Origin: Flavobacterium sp. UBA7680
Lineage (GTDB): Bacteria > Bacteroidota > Bacteroidia > Flavobacteriales > Flavobacteriaceae
Assembly (NCBI RefSeq): GCF_002482975.1
Contig: NZ_DLHA01000029.1
Location: forward strand, 98,624-162,623
DNA: 64,000 nucleotides
Direction of reading: 5' to 3'
Below, piece by piece: positions 17,453-25,759 of this stretch. A program made the translations under genes and the position numbers. Each line of letters begins with the position of its first letter. Within the stretch, counting starts at the first letter, position 1. The notes under the pieces were generated by a model. It searched no databases. It saw nothing but the letters and a program-made list of their open reading frames with translations, and was not told where the DNA came from.

Positions 17453-17496
17453 AAAAATCCCAAATTCCAAGATATTAATGGAATTTGGGATTTTTT
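17453..17496. terminator. Bidirectional terminator, TGGAATTTGGGA type
   Basis: Left arm 17453-17469 and right arm 17479-17495 pair perfectly; an A run lies to the left and a T run to the right. It ends both the 16634 gene and the 17511 gene. Near-identical arms occur at 33002 and 33355. Confidence 0.85.
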
Positions 17497-17510
17497 ATTT
17501 GGGTTTTAAT

Positions 17511-18653
17511 TTACGCTAAAGCCTGCTCTAAATCAGCAATTAAATCTTCTGCATCTTCAATACCAACGCTTAATCTTACTAAGTCGTCAGTAATACCAAC
17601 TTCTGCTCTTTTATCAGCAGGAATCGAAGCATGTGTCATTAAAGCCGGATGATTTGCCAATGATTCTACTCCTCCTAAAGATTCAGCCAAAGTAAATACT
17701 TTCAATTTCTCTAAAAATGCAATAGAATCTTCTTTTTTACCTGATTTGAATGTAAAAGAAACCATTCCGCCAAAAGCTTTCATTTGCTTTTTTGCAATTT
17801 CATGAAATGGATGACTTTCTAATCCAGGATAATAAACTGTATTTATTTTTGGATGTTTAGTCAGGTACTCCACTACTTTTTCTCCATTTTCGCAATGTCT
17901 CTGCACTCTTAATGCCAAAGTTTTAATTCCTCTTAAAACTAAAAAACTGTCCATTGGTCCTAAAGTTGCTCCAGTTGCAAATTGTTGAAAATGTAATTGT
18001 TCTCCTAAAGCAGCATCTTTTACAATTAAAGCTCCGGCAATAACATCAGAATGTCCGCCTAAATATTTTGTAGCCGAATGCATAACGATATCTGCACCTA
18101 AATCAAGAGGTTTTTGTAAATATGGCGTTGCAAAAGTATTATCTACGGCAAACCAAATTTTATGTTCTTTAGTGATTTTTGCCACTTCTGCAATATCAGC
18201 TAATTTCATTAACGGATTTGTCGGCGTTTCTACCCAAACCAGTTTTGTATTTTCATTGATTAATGATTTCAATTTTGCAATATCCGTCATATCAACAAAA
18301 TGGAATTTTATTCCCGAATCTTTATAAATTCTTGAAAACATACGGTAAGTTCCACCGTATAAATCATCCATTGCGATAACTTCGTCACCTGCTTTAAACG
18401 ATCTTAAAATACAATCTGTAGCGGCTAAACCAGAAGAAAAAGCCAGTCCGCGTGTACCGTTTTCAATACTTGCTAAAGCTTCTTCAAGAGCTGTACGAGT
18501 TGGGTTCGACGCTCGGCTGTATTCATAATCTGCCAAAGGTTTTCCCGGACTTGTCTGAATATAAGTTGACGTTTGATACACCGGCGGCATAACCGCTCCT
18601 GTACTTGGATCATGATGCTGACCACCATGTATTACTTTTGTATTGAATTTCAT
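17511..18653 (-). CDS. Cystathionine gamma-synthase/lyase-family PLP enzyme
   Basis: The 380-residue product belongs to the Cys/Met metabolism PLP family. Visible are the N-terminal TKVIHGGQ, YSRASNPTRTALEEALASIENG, the AFSSGLAAT loop, DDLYGGTYRMF, and the Schiff-base lysine in MHSATKYLGGHSDVIAG. The ATG at 18653 is chosen because family members begin with MKFNTKVIH; the frame is open for another 12 codons upstream without family similarity. The reaction could be cystathionine gamma-synthase or gamma-lyase; sequence alone read by eye does not decide. Promoter TAAATTTG lies 34 bases upstream on the minus strand. It shares its terminator with the convergent 16634 gene. Confidence 0.9.
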   Translation of the reverse strand: MKFNTKVIHGGQHHDPSTGAVMPPVYQTSTYIQTSPGKPLADYEYSRASNPTRTALEEALASIENGTRGLAFSSGLAATDCILRSFKAGDEVIAMDDLYGGTYRMFSRIYKDSGIKFHFVDMTDIAKLKSLINENTKLVWVETPTNPLMKLADIAEVAKITKEHKIWFAVDNTFATPYLQKPLDLGADIVMHSATKYLGGHSDVIAGALIVKDAALGEQLHFQQFATGATLGPMDSFLVLRGIKTLALRVQRHCENGEKVVEYLTKHPKINTVYYPGLESHPFHEIAKKQMKAFGGMVSFTFKSGKKEDSIAFLEKLKVFTLAESLGGVESLANHPALMTHASIPADKRAEVGITDDLVRLSVGIEDAEDLIADLEQALA

Positions 18654-18686
18654 ATAGTTATAAATTTTAAATCCATAATTGTCGCA

Positions 18687-18694
18687 CAAATTTA
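18687..18694 (-). promoter_or_regulatory. -7 element for the PLP enzyme gene
   Basis: TAAATTTG on the minus strand, with TTG 25 bases upstream at 18722-18720. It is back to back with the plus-strand element at 18728. Confidence 0.5.
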
Positions 18695-18727
18695 CCGCTT
18701 AATTTATTTTATCCTGATACAACTTCT

Positions 18728-18735
18728 TACCTTTG
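18728..18735 (+). promoter_or_regulatory. -7 element for the DUF3298-type lipoprotein gene
   Basis: TACCTTTG, 22 bases before the ATG at 18758. No TTG at the usual distance. Confidence 0.5.
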
Positions 18736-18757
18736 TAGATAATTAACACTTTTTGAT

Positions 18758-19501
18758 ATGAAAAATTACATATTTATAATCTTTTTGTGTTTGATTTTTA
18801 CAAGTTGCAACAAAGAGCTTTCATTTGAAAATGAAACGTTTGAAGAAAAATCTACTATTCCGTGCAAAAATGATTGCCCGAAAATCACAATAGAAGTCCC
18901 AATTGCCAAAAATAAAAAGATCATCGCTGACAGTATTAATAAAAAAGTTTTCAATGTAATAAAAGAAATTATTTATTTCGGCGAAGATTCAACAAAGGTC
19001 AACGATTATAAATCATTGTCAAAATCTTTTATTGCTTCTTACGAAGAAATGCATAAAAAATTTCCGCACGATACTTTTGGCTGGGAAGGAAAAATAACGG
19101 GAAATGTCGAGTTTGAATCAGAGCAGATTTTAAACATCAAAATAGATCATTATACTTTTACCGGCGGCGCACATGGCTACCAAGGTTTTAGATCTTTATT
19201 ATTTAACCAAAAAACCGGAAAAGTTATTTTTAACGATCAATTGTTTAAAAACAAAAAAGAGTTTAAGGCTTTCGCCGAAAAAGAATTCAGACTTAAATAT
19301 CAAATTCCCGAAAATGCCAACATAAACGCAACAGGTTTAATGTTCGAAAATGATAAATTTCAATTGCCTCAGAATATTTTCTATACTTCTGCAGGATTAC
19401 TTCTTTATTACAATTCATACGAAGCCGCATCTTATGCCGATGGCCCAAAAGAGATTGTATTCCCGTATGATAAAGTAAGTAAATATTTGAAATTTCAATA
19501 A
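18758..19501 (+). CDS. Lipoprotein with DUF4163/DUF3298 (RsiV/PdaC-like) domains
   Basis: The 247-residue product has a lipoprotein signal with the lipobox ending at Cys17 (IFTSC). The body has the two-domain arrangement DUF4163 then DUF3298: a central TFTGGAHGYQGFRSLLFN block, and YNSYEAASYADGPKEIVFPY at the C-terminus. These blocks are diagnostic for the family found in RsiV anti-sigma factors and in PdaC deacetylase accessory domains; in RsiV the domain binds lysozyme. Here there is no transmembrane anchor other than the lipid, no sigma factor gene nearby, and no deacetylase domain, so its ligand is unknown. It is a single gene with its own -7 element. Confidence 0.8.
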   Translation: MKNYIFIIFLCLIFTSCNKELSFENETFEEKSTIPCKNDCPKITIEVPIAKNKKIIADSINKKVFNVIKEIIYFGEDSTKVNDYKSLSKSFIASYEEMHKKFPHDTFGWEGKITGNVEFESEQILNIKIDHYTFTGGAHGYQGFRSLLFNQKTGKVIFNDQLFKNKKEFKAFAEKEFRLKYQIPENANINATGLMFENDKFQLPQNIFYTSAGLLLYYNSYEAASYADGPKEIVFPYDKVSKYLKFQ

Positions 19502-19537
19502 GAAAAACAATCAAACATCAAAAAGAAATCTTTTTCT

Positions 19538-19545
19538 TACTTTTG
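19538..19545 (+). promoter_or_regulatory. -7 element for the 19568 gene pair
   Basis: TACTTTTG matches TAnnTTTG, 22 bases before the ATG at 19568. Confidence 0.5.
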
Positions 19546-19567
19546 TGGTTGTTTAAATTTATTTTTC

Positions 19568-20044
19568 ATGTTAACTTTTAATCATTCTGGTTTATTAGTA
19601 CCAGATAATAAAATCACTTCTACAGTACAAGAGTTAGAAAATGAGTTTGTATTAAAGATTCCTTCTATAAAAAGAAAAGAAATTTTTGAAGCTTATGTTA
19701 AATATAATGAAGATTTCAAAAAAGTATGTAATTTAGACGAACTGCATCAATGGCTTAACGGATCATATGTAACAAAAAAACATAATCCCGGAGATATTGA
19801 TTTAGTAACATTTTTAGATTACAAGATCGTTTCTCAATTAGGCTCAAAACTTGATGCATTCAAATACCCTAATTCAGAAATTATTTATGGTGTTGATGCC
19901 TATATTATTGAAGTTTATCCCGAAAATCATATTAATAATTTTAGATATATAAGCGACAAAGCATATTGGCTCGACCGATTTACAAAAACAAGAAGAATTA
20001 GAGGAAACAGGTTATCAAAAGGTTTCTTGGAAATAAAATTTTAA
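19568..20044 (+). CDS. Nucleotidyltransferase-like protein (DUF6932-type)
   Basis: The 158-residue product contains NGSYVTKKHNPGDIDLVTF: Gly65-Ser66 followed ten residues on by Asp76-x-Asp78. This is the GS...DxD active-site pattern of the polymerase-beta nucleotidyltransferase superfamily, including MNT-type antitoxins. A third acidic residue may be in YGVDAYIIEVYPE (residues about 116-128). I recall such proteins as DUF6932, of unknown function. It starts 22 bases after a -7 element and is followed after 11 bases by a small helical protein, a layout like MNT/HEPN toxin-antitoxin pairs. Codon use is very AT-rich. The activity is inferred from the motif only. Confidence 0.65.
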   Translation: MLTFNHSGLLVPDNKITSTVQELENEFVLKIPSIKRKEIFEAYVKYNEDFKKVCNLDELHQWLNGSYVTKKHNPGDIDLVTFLDYKIVSQLGSKLDAFKYPNSEIIYGVDAYIIEVYPENHINNFRYISDKAYWLDRFTKTRRIRGNRLSKGFLEIKF

Positions 20045-20055
20045 TCTGCAGCAAA

Positions 20056-20364
20056 ATGAAAGACAACAAATTATACCATATTCTAGATCTAATAGAAGAA
20101 ATAAACAAAGTCAATAAAATGCTTATTTTACATAAAGATTCAGATTCTACTTTGATGTCAGACCAGTATAAAAATCAAAAGCTAAAACTAAGTAATTATT
20201 TGGTTAAAGAACTTTTAACCAATAGTGATAACAGAACTGAAGTTATGTATATTATTAAGCTTTTTATAGAGAAATTCTACAATAATGAAATAAGTCATTT
20301 ACATTTTGAGGAAAATGACAGCTTAAAAAAAATTGAGAACGTTTTTATTGAAAATTACGCTTAA
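20056..20364 (+). CDS. Small helical hypothetical protein, partner of the NTase-like gene
   Basis: The 102-residue product appears all helical and charged (KLYHILDLIEEINKVNKMLILHK; YLVKELLTNSDNRTEVMYIIKLFIEKFYN). No signal peptide, no cysteine and no recognised domain. The R-x4-6-H motif of HEPN RNases is not evident, although NRTEVM near residue 57 and SHLHF near residue 84 could be looked at. It starts 11 bases after the NTase-like gene and must be co-transcribed with it. It ends five bases before the convergent AlbA_2 gene stop. Function unknown. Confidence 0.6.
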   Translation: MKDNKLYHILDLIEEINKVNKMLILHKDSDSTLMSDQYKNQKLKLSNYLVKELLTNSDNRTEVMYIIKLFIEKFYNNEISHLHFEENDSLKKIENVFIENYA

Positions 20365-20369
20365 GAAAT

Positions 20370-21515
20370 CTATTGAACATCATACTTCATCTTTCTCAAA
20401 ATTCGTAAAGCTTCTTTAAAAGATAAATAAGCCTGCCCAAAAGGCTTTAAAAGTAATTTTGCGTCAATTAGTTTTTGCTTGGCATCATCAAAACCATTCA
20501 AATAGCAGATCATAAAAGTTGAAGGAAGATTTTCAAGATCTATTAATTCACGACCAGATAAAGAAATCCCTCTTTGCAATTTTTGGAGCAATGCAATATT
20601 TGCATTGTAAATATGAAATAACATTCGTTTATTGAATTCAGGCGGTTGAAAAAGCATTTTGCGGTCAATTTTATAATAACCATTATCGAAGAAATGAATC
20701 GTTTGTTCTTCCAGCGGATAATAACTTGTTTTATCATTTAATCCAAGTGGAACATATTCTGTAATTGTAAAAGTATCATCATCAAAGAAAATCGTAACCA
20801 CATCCTGCGCCGAATAAAAAAGCTTAACTTGTTCGTTAATCAGCTCAATATCTACACGGGATAAAAAGGTTTTATCTCTTGATTTTTTTGGAACTCCTGC
20901 CCAGCAAATCACAAACAATTCTTTAAAAACATTGTATTTTGGCGACATGTCTTTATGCCTGAAATTCATAAAGTCGATTACGCCGTCCAGTGTATATTGA
21001 ATACTGTTTCGGGAACTATTTTCGATCCCAATTACGGTTTCTGTATTCTGATTATTTTTTTCGACTTCTTCATGTTCTTCCACAGGAATGGAATTGCTGC
21101 CGCGCCTTATAAAAACGCTATTGGCAAGAATGGTATGAATCCCTTTTTTAAAATAGGAAATTTTGCTTTTAGGCTTTATCGTAACCAAGCCAATTACTTT
21201 ATCTTTTGGAAGATTTGGAAATGGTACGTTTTCGTATTGAATTTTTGGTGGATTTTCCAGAAAAGCATTTACAAGATTTTGAATTCGGCTGTCATCGAAG
21301 AAATCATCGCCGACAATTTCATTATCCTGATCTTCTACTCCAACAACGATATAAGAATTATTTGCCGGATTTGAATTTGAAAGTGCGCAAATGTGTTTTA
21401 GAAACTTTCCTTTTCCTTCTCGCGAATGTAGATTCAACTGCCTTTTTTTATCATAAAAACTGCTCTCGTCATTGTGAGCAAGTAAATTCTTTATCAAAAG
21501 GCGTTTATTAATCAT
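20370..21515 (-). CDS. AlbA_2 (Schlafen-type) domain protein
   Basis: The 381-residue product begins with the pattern of the Schlafen AlbA_2 (formerly AAA_4) domain: GKFLKHICALSNSNPANNSYIVVGVEDQDNEIVG (residues about 36-70) and a later FIRRGSNSIPV block (about 133-143). Such domains occur in DNA/RNA-associated proteins, in some defence genes and in putative transcription regulators; in eukaryotic Schlafens the fold carries RNase activity. The remaining 230 residues are unfamiliar; YFLPLEEQ-type strands and a helical end (FKEALRILRKMKYD) are visible. It is convergent with the NTase-like pair, ending five bases from it, so the three genes form a compact patch. Whether they cooperate is unknown. 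Confidence 0.72.
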   Translation of the reverse strand: MINKRLLIKNLLAHNDESSFYDKKRQLNLHSREGKGKFLKHICALSNSNPANNSYIVVGVEDQDNEIVGDDFFDDSRIQNLVNAFLENPPKIQYENVPFPNLPKDKVIGLVTIKPKSKISYFKKGIHTILANSVFIRRGSNSIPVEEHEEVEKNNQNTETVIGIENSSRNSIQYTLDGVIDFMNFRHKDMSPKYNVFKELFVICWAGVPKKSRDKTFLSRVDIELINEQVKLFYSAQDVVTIFFDDDTFTITEYVPLGLNDKTSYYPLEEQTIHFFDNGYYKIDRKMLFQPPEFNKRMLFHIYNANIALLQKLQRGISLSGRELIDLENLPSTFMICYLNGFDDAKQKLIDAKLLLKPFGQAYLSFKEALRILRKMKYDVQ

Positions 21516-21604
21516 AGTCTAAGTCTTTTTGCCACTAATTGCACTAATTTACACTAATTAAAACTTGTAATCACTTTACTTTCAATTCTATTACTTTAAA
21601 ACGT

Positions 21605-21630
21605 AAAAAAGACGCACTGCCGTGCGTCTC
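21605..21630 (-). terminator. Terminator of the SDR gene made from a GACGCAC hairpin
   Basis: GACGCAC (21611-21617) pairs with GTGCGTC (21622-21628); on the minus strand a six-T run follows over 21605-21610. The stem is the same palindrome found at 33084, 33188, 33301 and 35241, extended on the right by TCTAC. Confidence 0.7.
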
Positions 21631-21645
21631 TACAATAAAATCTTA

Positions 21646-22401
21646 TCAAATATTTTTCTTGACAATCGTTGATGATGCCTGCGCTGTACTCATTACGACT
21701 AAATCAGCAATATTTACATGATACGGTCTTGAAACTACAAAATGAATAATATCTGCTATATCTTCTGCCTGAAGCGGATCAAATCCTTTATACACATTTA
21801 AAGCTCTTTCGGTATCTCCTTTAAAACGTACTTCGCTGAATTCTGTTGCGACCATTCCTGGATGAATGGCTCCAACTCTAATTCCGAATGGATTTAAATC
21901 GATTCGCATTCCTGCTGTAATCGCATCAACGGCATGTTTTGTTCCGCAATATACATTTCCGTTTGGATACACTTCTTTCGCAGCAGTTGAACCAATATTA
22001 ATAATATGTCCGGAATTTTTAGCTGTCATTTTCGGAATTACCGCTTTTGAAACATATAAAAGTCCTTTTACATTAATATCAATCATCGCATCCCAATCGT
22101 CTAAATTTCCCGTTTGAATCGGATCTAAACCATGCGCATTTCCGGCATTATTGATTAAAACATCAATATCTGAAAATTCAATTGGCAAAGCACCAATTTT
22201 TTCAAGAACATCATTTTTATCACGAACATCAAAAGAAAGCGAATGAACTTCGGTAAATGCCGAAAGCTCTTTTTCTAATTCTTCTAAACGATCTTTGCGT
22301 CTTCCGCAAAGAATAATTTTATAGTTATTTTTAGCTAGAATCTGAGCGGTAGCTTTTCCAATTCCGCTTGTAGCACCAGTAATTAAAACTGTTTTTTTCA
22401 T
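21646..22401 (-). CDS. Short-chain dehydrogenase/reductase (YdfG-like)
   Basis: The start is the ATG at 22401 (251 residues), directly before KKTVLITGATSGIGKATA; upstream in-frame codons lie in repeat-like DNA. Classical SDR features are complete: TGATSGIG for NAD(P) binding, NNAG (DVLINNAGNAHG), the catalytic Ser in NIGSTAA, and Tyr-x3-Lys in VYCGTKHAVDA. CGRRKDR after strand 2 has basic residues that favour NADPH. It most resembles the YdfG group that oxidises serine, allo-threonine or 3-hydroxy acids; the true substrate cannot be read. It lies downstream of the aldo/keto reductase gene on the same strand. Confidence 0.9.
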   Translation of the reverse strand: MKKTVLITGATSGIGKATAQILAKNNYKIILCGRRKDRLEELEKELSAFTEVHSLSFDVRDKNDVLEKIGALPIEFSDIDVLINNAGNAHGLDPIQTGNLDDWDAMIDINVKGLLYVSKAVIPKMTAKNSGHIINIGSTAAKEVYPNGNVYCGTKHAVDAITAGMRIDLNPFGIRVGAIHPGMVATEFSEVRFKGDTERALNVYKGFDPLQAEDIADIIHFVVSRPYHVNIADLVVMSTAQASSTIVKKNI

Positions 22402-22571
22402 TTTTAGGTTATATTTTGGTACGCGGACGACACGGATTATTACGGATTTTTCTCTTTTACTAATTAAATAAATCTGCGTCAATCTGCGTCTTTACGAAGT
22501 AAATCCGCTTCATCTGCGTTCTATTTTTACAAATATTTTAGAGTTTTAACTGAATACTGAACATTTAAAAA
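22402..22571. repeat. Degenerate AATCTGCGTC-type repeat region
   Basis: The gap between the SDR and aldo/keto reductase genes is made of short related phrases: CACGGATTATTACGGATTT near 22430, AATCTGCGTC twice (from about 22471), AAATCCGCTTCATCTGCGTT near 22500. A related copy is at 25680-25718. Confidence 0.6.
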
Positions 22572-23444
22572 TTAAGCCACATCGTCACCCATACTTTCTG
22601 TCCAGATGGCAAACCAATCTTCTTTGTCCATTTCTAATTCAGCCGCTTTTACTAAAGATTGAATTCTGGCAACGTTAACTGTTCCCGCAATTGGAATAAC
22701 TGCTGCTGGATGTTTTAAAATCCACGCTAGTAAAAGTGTATCTGCACCAAGATGATATTTTTCAAGCAGTGTAGAAAATAACTTTTTCAAACGACGTGTT
22801 TTCTTAGTATCTTCTCTAAAAACAGTTCCAAGCGGATTCCATGATAATGGACGAATTCCGTGTGTCTGCATGTAATCTAAACTTCCATCAACCATTGGTT
22901 CAAAATGAGTTGCAGAAAATTGTACCTGATTATAGCTTACTTCTGTTTTCTGACGAATTAACTCGGTTTGAGAACTTGTAAAATTCGAAAGTCCGAAATC
23001 TAAAATTTTTCCTTCTCCTTTTAATTTTTCAACTGCTTCTGCAATTTCATCTGCCTGCATTAACGGACTTGGTCTGTGCAGTAAAAAAACATCAACATAA
23101 TCTGTTTTCAGTTTCTTTAAAGATTCTTCAACAGACCAAATGATATAATCTTTAGAATAATCGTAATGTTTGATTTTGTTATTACGGCTTTCTGTTACAA
23201 GCTGAATTCCGCACTTTGTAATTAATTGTAATTTTTCACGCGAAATTTTACTAGCTTTGAATGCTTTACCAAAATCGGCTTCGGTGGTATAATCTCCGTA
23301 AATATCGGCGTGATCAAAAGTTGTGATTTTGTTTTCGATACAAATTTGTATCATGTTTTCCATTTCTTTTGGCGAAAGGTTTTTATCCCAAACACCCCAA
23401 TTCATAGTGCCCGAAATTATAGGCGATAATGCTGTTTTGCTCAT
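22572..23444 (-). CDS. Aldo/keto reductase (YdhF-like)
   Basis: The 290-residue product has the TIM-barrel aldo/keto reductase signature: DHADIYGDYTTE with the catalytic Asp and Tyr, ITKCGI with the Lys, FLLHRPSPL with the His, and LSWNPLGTVF and AVIPIAGTVN for NADPH contacts. The motif set is intact so activity is likely. It resembles E. coli YdhF, an oxidoreductase of unsettled substrate. It begins 212 bases from the divergent moxR gene. Confidence 0.9.
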   Translation of the reverse strand: MSKTALSPIISGTMNWGVWDKNLSPKEMENMIQICIENKITTFDHADIYGDYTTEADFGKAFKASKISREKLQLITKCGIQLVTESRNNKIKHYDYSKDYIIWSVEESLKKLKTDYVDVFLLHRPSPLMQADEIAEAVEKLKGEGKILDFGLSNFTSSQTELIRQKTEVSYNQVQFSATHFEPMVDGSLDYMQTHGIRPLSWNPLGTVFREDTKKTRRLKKLFSTLLEKYHLGADTLLLAWILKHPAAVIPIAGTVNVARIQSLVKAAELEMDKEDWFAIWTESMGDDVA

Positions 23445-23656
23445 GGTTATATTGAGTTATTTTTGCTAATAAATATGCTTTTGTAAAACATAATCACCAA
23501 AGTTCTTAAAAATATAAAAATAGATTCACAATTCGTCCTTAAAATTAGGTGATTGGTCGAAGTTTTAACCATTCTTTAACATCTTACTTCTTAAAAAATA
23601 TTCAATTTGCACTCTCAAAAATTAGGCGTAAAAATCAAGGTTTTAAAAATATTTAT

Positions 23657-24661
23657 ATGGAAGAAAATACAACGACTTTAGACATTAGAGCGATAAATGA
23701 AAAAATTGAGAGAGAAAGTGCTTTTATAGACCTTCTTACAATGGAAATGAACAAAGTTATTGTGGGCCAGAAACATATGGTCGAGCGTCTGTTAATTGGT
23801 CTTTTAGGTCAGGGACATATTTTACTTGAAGGAGTTCCTGGTTTAGCAAAAACTTTGGCCATTAATACATTGTCACAAGCGGTTCAGGGTTCTTTCAGCC
23901 GTATCCAGTTTACGCCGGATTTACTTCCTGCCGATGTTATCGGGACCATGATTTACAACATTAAAGCAAACGAATTCTCTATTAAAAAAGGGCCAATTTT
24001 TGCCAACTTCGTACTTGCCGATGAGATTAACCGTGCTCCGGCAAAGGTTCAGTCTGCGCTTTTAGAGGCGATGCAGGAAAAACAAGTTACAATTGGTGAT
24101 ACCACTTTCAAATTAGATCGTCCGTTTTTAGTTTTAGCAACTCAAAACCCGGTTGAACAAGAAGGAACATACCAACTTCCTGAAGCACAGGTTGACCGTT
24201 TTATGTTGAAAACCGTAATTGATTATCCAAAAATTGATGAAGAACGTTTTGTAATACGTCAAAACTTAAAAGGAAGCTACGAAAAAGTAAATGCTGTAGT
24301 TTCTGTAGAACAAATTTTACGAGCGCAAGAAGCGGTTCGTGAAGTTTATATGGATGAAAAAATCGAAAAATATATTCTGGATATCATTTTTGCTACTCGT
24401 TATCCTGAAAAATATAAATTAGCCGACTTAAAACCACTTATCAGTTTTGGAGCATCTCCACGTGGAAGTATCAACTTAGCAAACGCTGCTAAATGCTATG
24501 CTTTCATCAAGCGTCGTGGTTATGTTATTCCAGAAGATGTTCGTGCAGTTGTGCATGATGTATTACGTCACAGAGTTGGAATCACATATGAGGCTGAAGC
24601 TGAAAATATTACTTCTGTAGACATTATCAACAAAATCGTAAACGAGATTGAAGTACCTTAA
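23657..24661 (+). CDS. MoxR-family AAA+ ATPase
   Basis: The start is set at the ATG at 23657 (334 residues), since EENTTTLDIRAINEKIERE is where family similarity begins. Walker A is GVPGLAKT, Walker B VLADEINRAP, sensor 1 LATQNP, and the arginine-rich ends (GASPRGSINLA) match MoxR. MoxR ATPases act as chaperones that help VWA-domain proteins bind metal or assemble. It is the first gene of an eight-gene operon reaching to 32981. The upstream TCAATTTG (23602) is one base off the -7 consensus. Confidence 0.95.
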   Translation: MEENTTTLDIRAINEKIERESAFIDLLTMEMNKVIVGQKHMVERLLIGLLGQGHILLEGVPGLAKTLAINTLSQAVQGSFSRIQFTPDLLPADVIGTMIYNIKANEFSIKKGPIFANFVLADEINRAPAKVQSALLEAMQEKQVTIGDTTFKLDRPFLVLATQNPVEQEGTYQLPEAQVDRFMLKTVIDYPKIDEERFVIRQNLKGSYEKVNAVVSVEQILRAQEAVREVYMDEKIEKYILDIIFATRYPEKYKLADLKPLISFGASPRGSINLANAAKCYAFIKRRGYVIPEDVRAVVHDVLRHRVGITYEAEAENITSVDIINKIVNEIEVP

Positions 24662-24753
24662 AAAAATTTTAGATTTTAGATTGCAGAATTTAGATTTAAA
24701 TCTGCAATCTAAAAATAATCTAAAATCTAATATCTAAAATCTACAATCCGAAA
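24662..24753. repeat. Inverted TCTAAAATC-type repeat in the moxR-DUF58 spacer
   Basis: TTTAGATTTTAGATTGCAGA (from 24668) is answered by TCTGCAATCTAAAA (from 24702) and CTAAAATCTAATATCTAAAA (from 24719), making an imperfect long hairpin. Related spacers lie at 12475, 25621 and 28396. Confidence 0.65.
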
Positions 24754-25617
24754 ATGGATACAAAAGAGCTTTTAAAAAAAGTACGGAAAATAGAAATCAA
24801 AACCAAAAGACTGAGCAATCATATCTTTTCGGGAGAATACCATTCTTCATTTAAAGGGCGCGGGATGACTTTCAGCGAGGTGCGCCAATACCAATATGGC
24901 GATGATATTCGTAATATCGATTGGAATGTAACCGCACGCTACAACGAAGCCCACGTAAAAGTTTTTGAAGAAGAAAGAGAATTAACCATGGTTTTAATGG
25001 TTGATATTTCGGGTTCTGAAGGTTTTGGTTCAAAAAGTCAGTTTAAAAAAGACATCGTAACAGAAATTGCTGCAACGATGGCTTTTTCGGCTACACAAAA
25101 TAATGATAAGATTGGATTAATCTTATTTTCTGATAATGTCGAATTATACATTCCGCCAAAAAAAGGCCGTTCACACGTTTTGAGAATTATTCGTGAATTA
25201 ATCGAATTTGAACCAAAAAGCCACAAAACAGATATCTCACAAGCCTTGAAGTTTTTATCAGGAACGCAGAAAAAGAAAGCGATCGTGTTTGTGATTTCTG
25301 ATTTCATGTCTCAGGATTACGAACAGACTTTAAAAATTGCTTCTAAAAAACACGACATTACAGGTGTTCGCGTGTACGATATCCGTGAAGAAAAAATCCC
25401 AAATTTAGGAATGGTAACCATGCTTGACGCCGAAACGGGAAAAATTCAATTGGTAAATACAGGCTCAAAAACCGTGAGAATGAATTACGAAAAACATTAT
25501 CAGGAACGCGTAAATTATTTCAAAGATATTTTTAGTAAATCTGGTGCCGGTGTTGTAAATACAAGAGTCGATGAAAATTATGTTACTAAATTGCTTGGAT
25601 ATTTCAAATCACGATAA
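24754..25617 (+). CDS. DUF58 domain protein of the bat operon
   Basis: The 287-residue product has the DUF58 core FKGRGMTFSEVRQYQYGDDIRNIDWNVTARY and, after it, a VWA-like fold with VLMVDISGSEGFG (a D-x-S-x-S metal site). It lacks a signal peptide and membrane spans, so it is probably cytoplasmic and a direct partner of MoxR. In many bacteria moxR, a DUF58 gene and VWA genes occur in this order. Between moxR and this gene is a 92-base spacer full of degenerate repeats but no terminator. Confidence 0.92.
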   Translation: MDTKELLKKVRKIEIKTKRLSNHIFSGEYHSSFKGRGMTFSEVRQYQYGDDIRNIDWNVTARYNEAHVKVFEEERELTMVLMVDISGSEGFGSKSQFKKDIVTEIAATMAFSATQNNDKIGLILFSDNVELYIPPKKGRSHVLRIIRELIEFEPKSHKTDISQALKFLSGTQKKKAIVFVISDFMSQDYEQTLKIASKKHDITGVRVYDIREEKIPNLGMVTMLDAETGKIQLVNTGSKTVRMNYEKHYQERVNYFKDIFSKSGAGVVNTRVDENYVTKLLGYFKSR

Positions 25618-25620
25618 ATA

Positions 25621-25759
25621 TAATTTTAGATTGCAGATTTTAGATTTTAGAATTTTTATCTGCTCTAATTATTCAAATAAAAAATCCGCTTAAATCTGTG
25701 TCATTCGTGTTCCAATTTTAAGCATTCATTTTAGACTAAAATCTGAAATCACAAATCAA
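25621..25759. repeat. Degenerate repeat spacer upstream of the 25760 gene
   Basis: Contains TTTTAGATTGCAGATTTTAG (25622-25641), AAATCCGCTTAAATCTGTGT (25681-25700) and CTAAAATCTGAAATCACAAA near the end. These are members of two phrase families seen in other spacers of the window. Confidence 0.6.

Noticed and set aside
18766..18954. 62-residue minus-strand ORF
   Set aside because: Antisense to the start of the DUF3298-type lipoprotein gene, with no supporting signals.
20955..21511. Two plus-strand ORFs of 139 and 101 residues
   Set aside because: Both lie entirely antisense to the AlbA_2 gene, whose family blocks are clear on the minus strand.
23549..23656. N-terminal extension of the MoxR protein
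   Set aside because: The extra 36 residues do not match MoxR proteins and are read from promoter-like DNA; the ATG at 23657 fits.
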